Source: JAZDOT01 sp043798355 (GTDB lineage Bacteria; Patescibacteriota; Gracilibacteria; Peribacterales; Peribacteraceae). From it: a DNA stretch of 40,963 nt. This document shows, in pieces, positions 40,786-40,963 of this stretch (positions within the stretch are counted from its first letter, which is position 1; the number at the start of each line of letters is the position of its first letter). The stretch is taken from positions 1-40,963 of the forward strand of contig JAZDOT010000048.1 of NCBI GenBank assembly GCA_043798355.1. The letters run 5' to 3'. Made by a program: the position numbers and the translations under genes. The notes under the pieces are model-generated. The model saw only the letters and a program-made list of their open reading frames with translations, was not told the origin of the DNA and did no database searches.

Positions 40786-40813
40786 AAAATAGCTGCTCTT
40801 GGACAGATGTCAA
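40786..40813 (-). promoter_or_regulatory. Promoter of the arginine operon
   Basis: TTGACA (40813-40808), 16 nt, TATTTT (40791-40786), followed at once by leader ORF 1. Confidence 0.7.
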
Positions 40814-40825
40814 TCTTTTTTAACT

Positions 40826-40851
40826 AAAAAACACCCACTTTTTCAGAGGTG
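40826..40851 (-). terminator. Intrinsic terminator of an upstream minus-strand transcript
   Basis: CACCT/GGGTG stem with an A-rich loop and six T on the minus strand. It probably ends a gene beyond the right edge and insulates the arginine promoter. Confidence 0.5.
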
Positions 40852-40963
40852 AATCCTAAGAATACCGCTCCATGAAGCAGTAAAGTGGCAATTCAAAATT
40901 GACGAGAAACCATTGACAAAAATACGGGCGACACACCATCGCGGCGGATTTTTAGCTGTTTTC
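40852..40963 (-). other. Unassigned right edge
   Basis: The sequence is AT-rich. One minus-strand frame is open from the edge to a TGA in the foot of the terminator and could be a gene end, but the translation does not look like a known protein. I assign nothing here. Confidence 0.2.

Noticed and set aside
40852..40963. Open minus-strand frame at the right edge as the end of a gene
   Set aside because: 39 codons without recognisable features; another frame is equally open for part of it. Not enough sequence to decide.
1..40963. UGA recoded as glycine, as in neighbouring candidate phyla
   Set aside because: TGA ends many genes at the expected family length and forms ATGA overlaps (for example at 15073, 25551, 31263 and 34906), and no conserved family needs read-through.

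Overview
The window looks like chromosomal DNA of a Candidate Phyla Radiation (Patescibacteria) bacterium, most like the Peribacteria. I infer this from gene content and style and did not run a database search. The genes are compact and often coupled by 4-base ATGA overlaps. Core genes (rsmH, tsaD, rnhB, lgt, a murE-like ligase) sit among long secreted low-complexity surface proteins. TGA is used throughout as an ordinary stop, which argues against the Gracilibacteria/Absconditabacteria, where it is recoded. Most promoters I can place put a -10 box only 6-14 nt before the start codon, so leaderless or nearly leaderless mRNAs seem to be the rule.

Layout. 1-4.3 kb: a partial gene, a membrane-anchored Cys-rich repeat protein, ftsL-like and rsmH, a divergent L,D-transpeptidase-like protein and tRNA-Ser(GCU). 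4.3-14 kb: a secreted Cys-rich/coiled-coil protein, then sugar metabolism (ROK sugar kinase, 6-phosphogluconate dehydrogenase, transaldolase, transketolase) interrupted by an MFS carrier and an ABC exporter. 14-16.6 kb: tRNA-Ser(UGA) and four small or unknown genes. 16.7-26.3 kb: a surface-protein island with a 1361-residue repeat protein, a BRO-N/DinD-like gene, a possible nuclease remnant, two further secreted proteins that share modules with each other and in part with the large one, and a small membrane-anchored partner. 26.4-29.3 kb: an SLH-domain protein, a stand-alone riboflavin kinase and a MurE-like ligase. 29.3-33.6 kb: a long palindrome, a small membrane peptide with its own terminator, rnhB, and a sortase / membrane glycosyltransferase-like / lgt operon. 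33.7-40.9 kb: tsaD, then a minus-strand operon with an N-acetylglutamate synthase/kinase fusion, argC, a lipoprotein, a PKD-repeat membrane protein and a 31-residue membrane peptide.

The most exciting element is the leader of the arginine operon (about 40.57-40.81 kb, minus strand). A promoter is followed by a 23-codon leader ORF with three consecutive Arg codons. After it come four segments that can pair 1:2, 2:3 or 3:4, where 3:4 is an intrinsic terminator with a T-tract. This is the architecture of classical ribosome-mediated attenuation. A second 23-codon, Arg-rich ORF with its own 12-bp inverted repeat lies between the terminator and the structural gene, so this may be a two-stage arginine sensor.

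Other points of interest are a low-GC mosaic core in the large surface protein, a 5'-UTR hairpin that covers its ribosome-binding site, in-frame repeat insertions in tsaD, murE and transketolase (the last a telomere-like CCCTAA array), several dispersed inverted-repeat families, and three overlooked membrane peptides of 31-37 residues.
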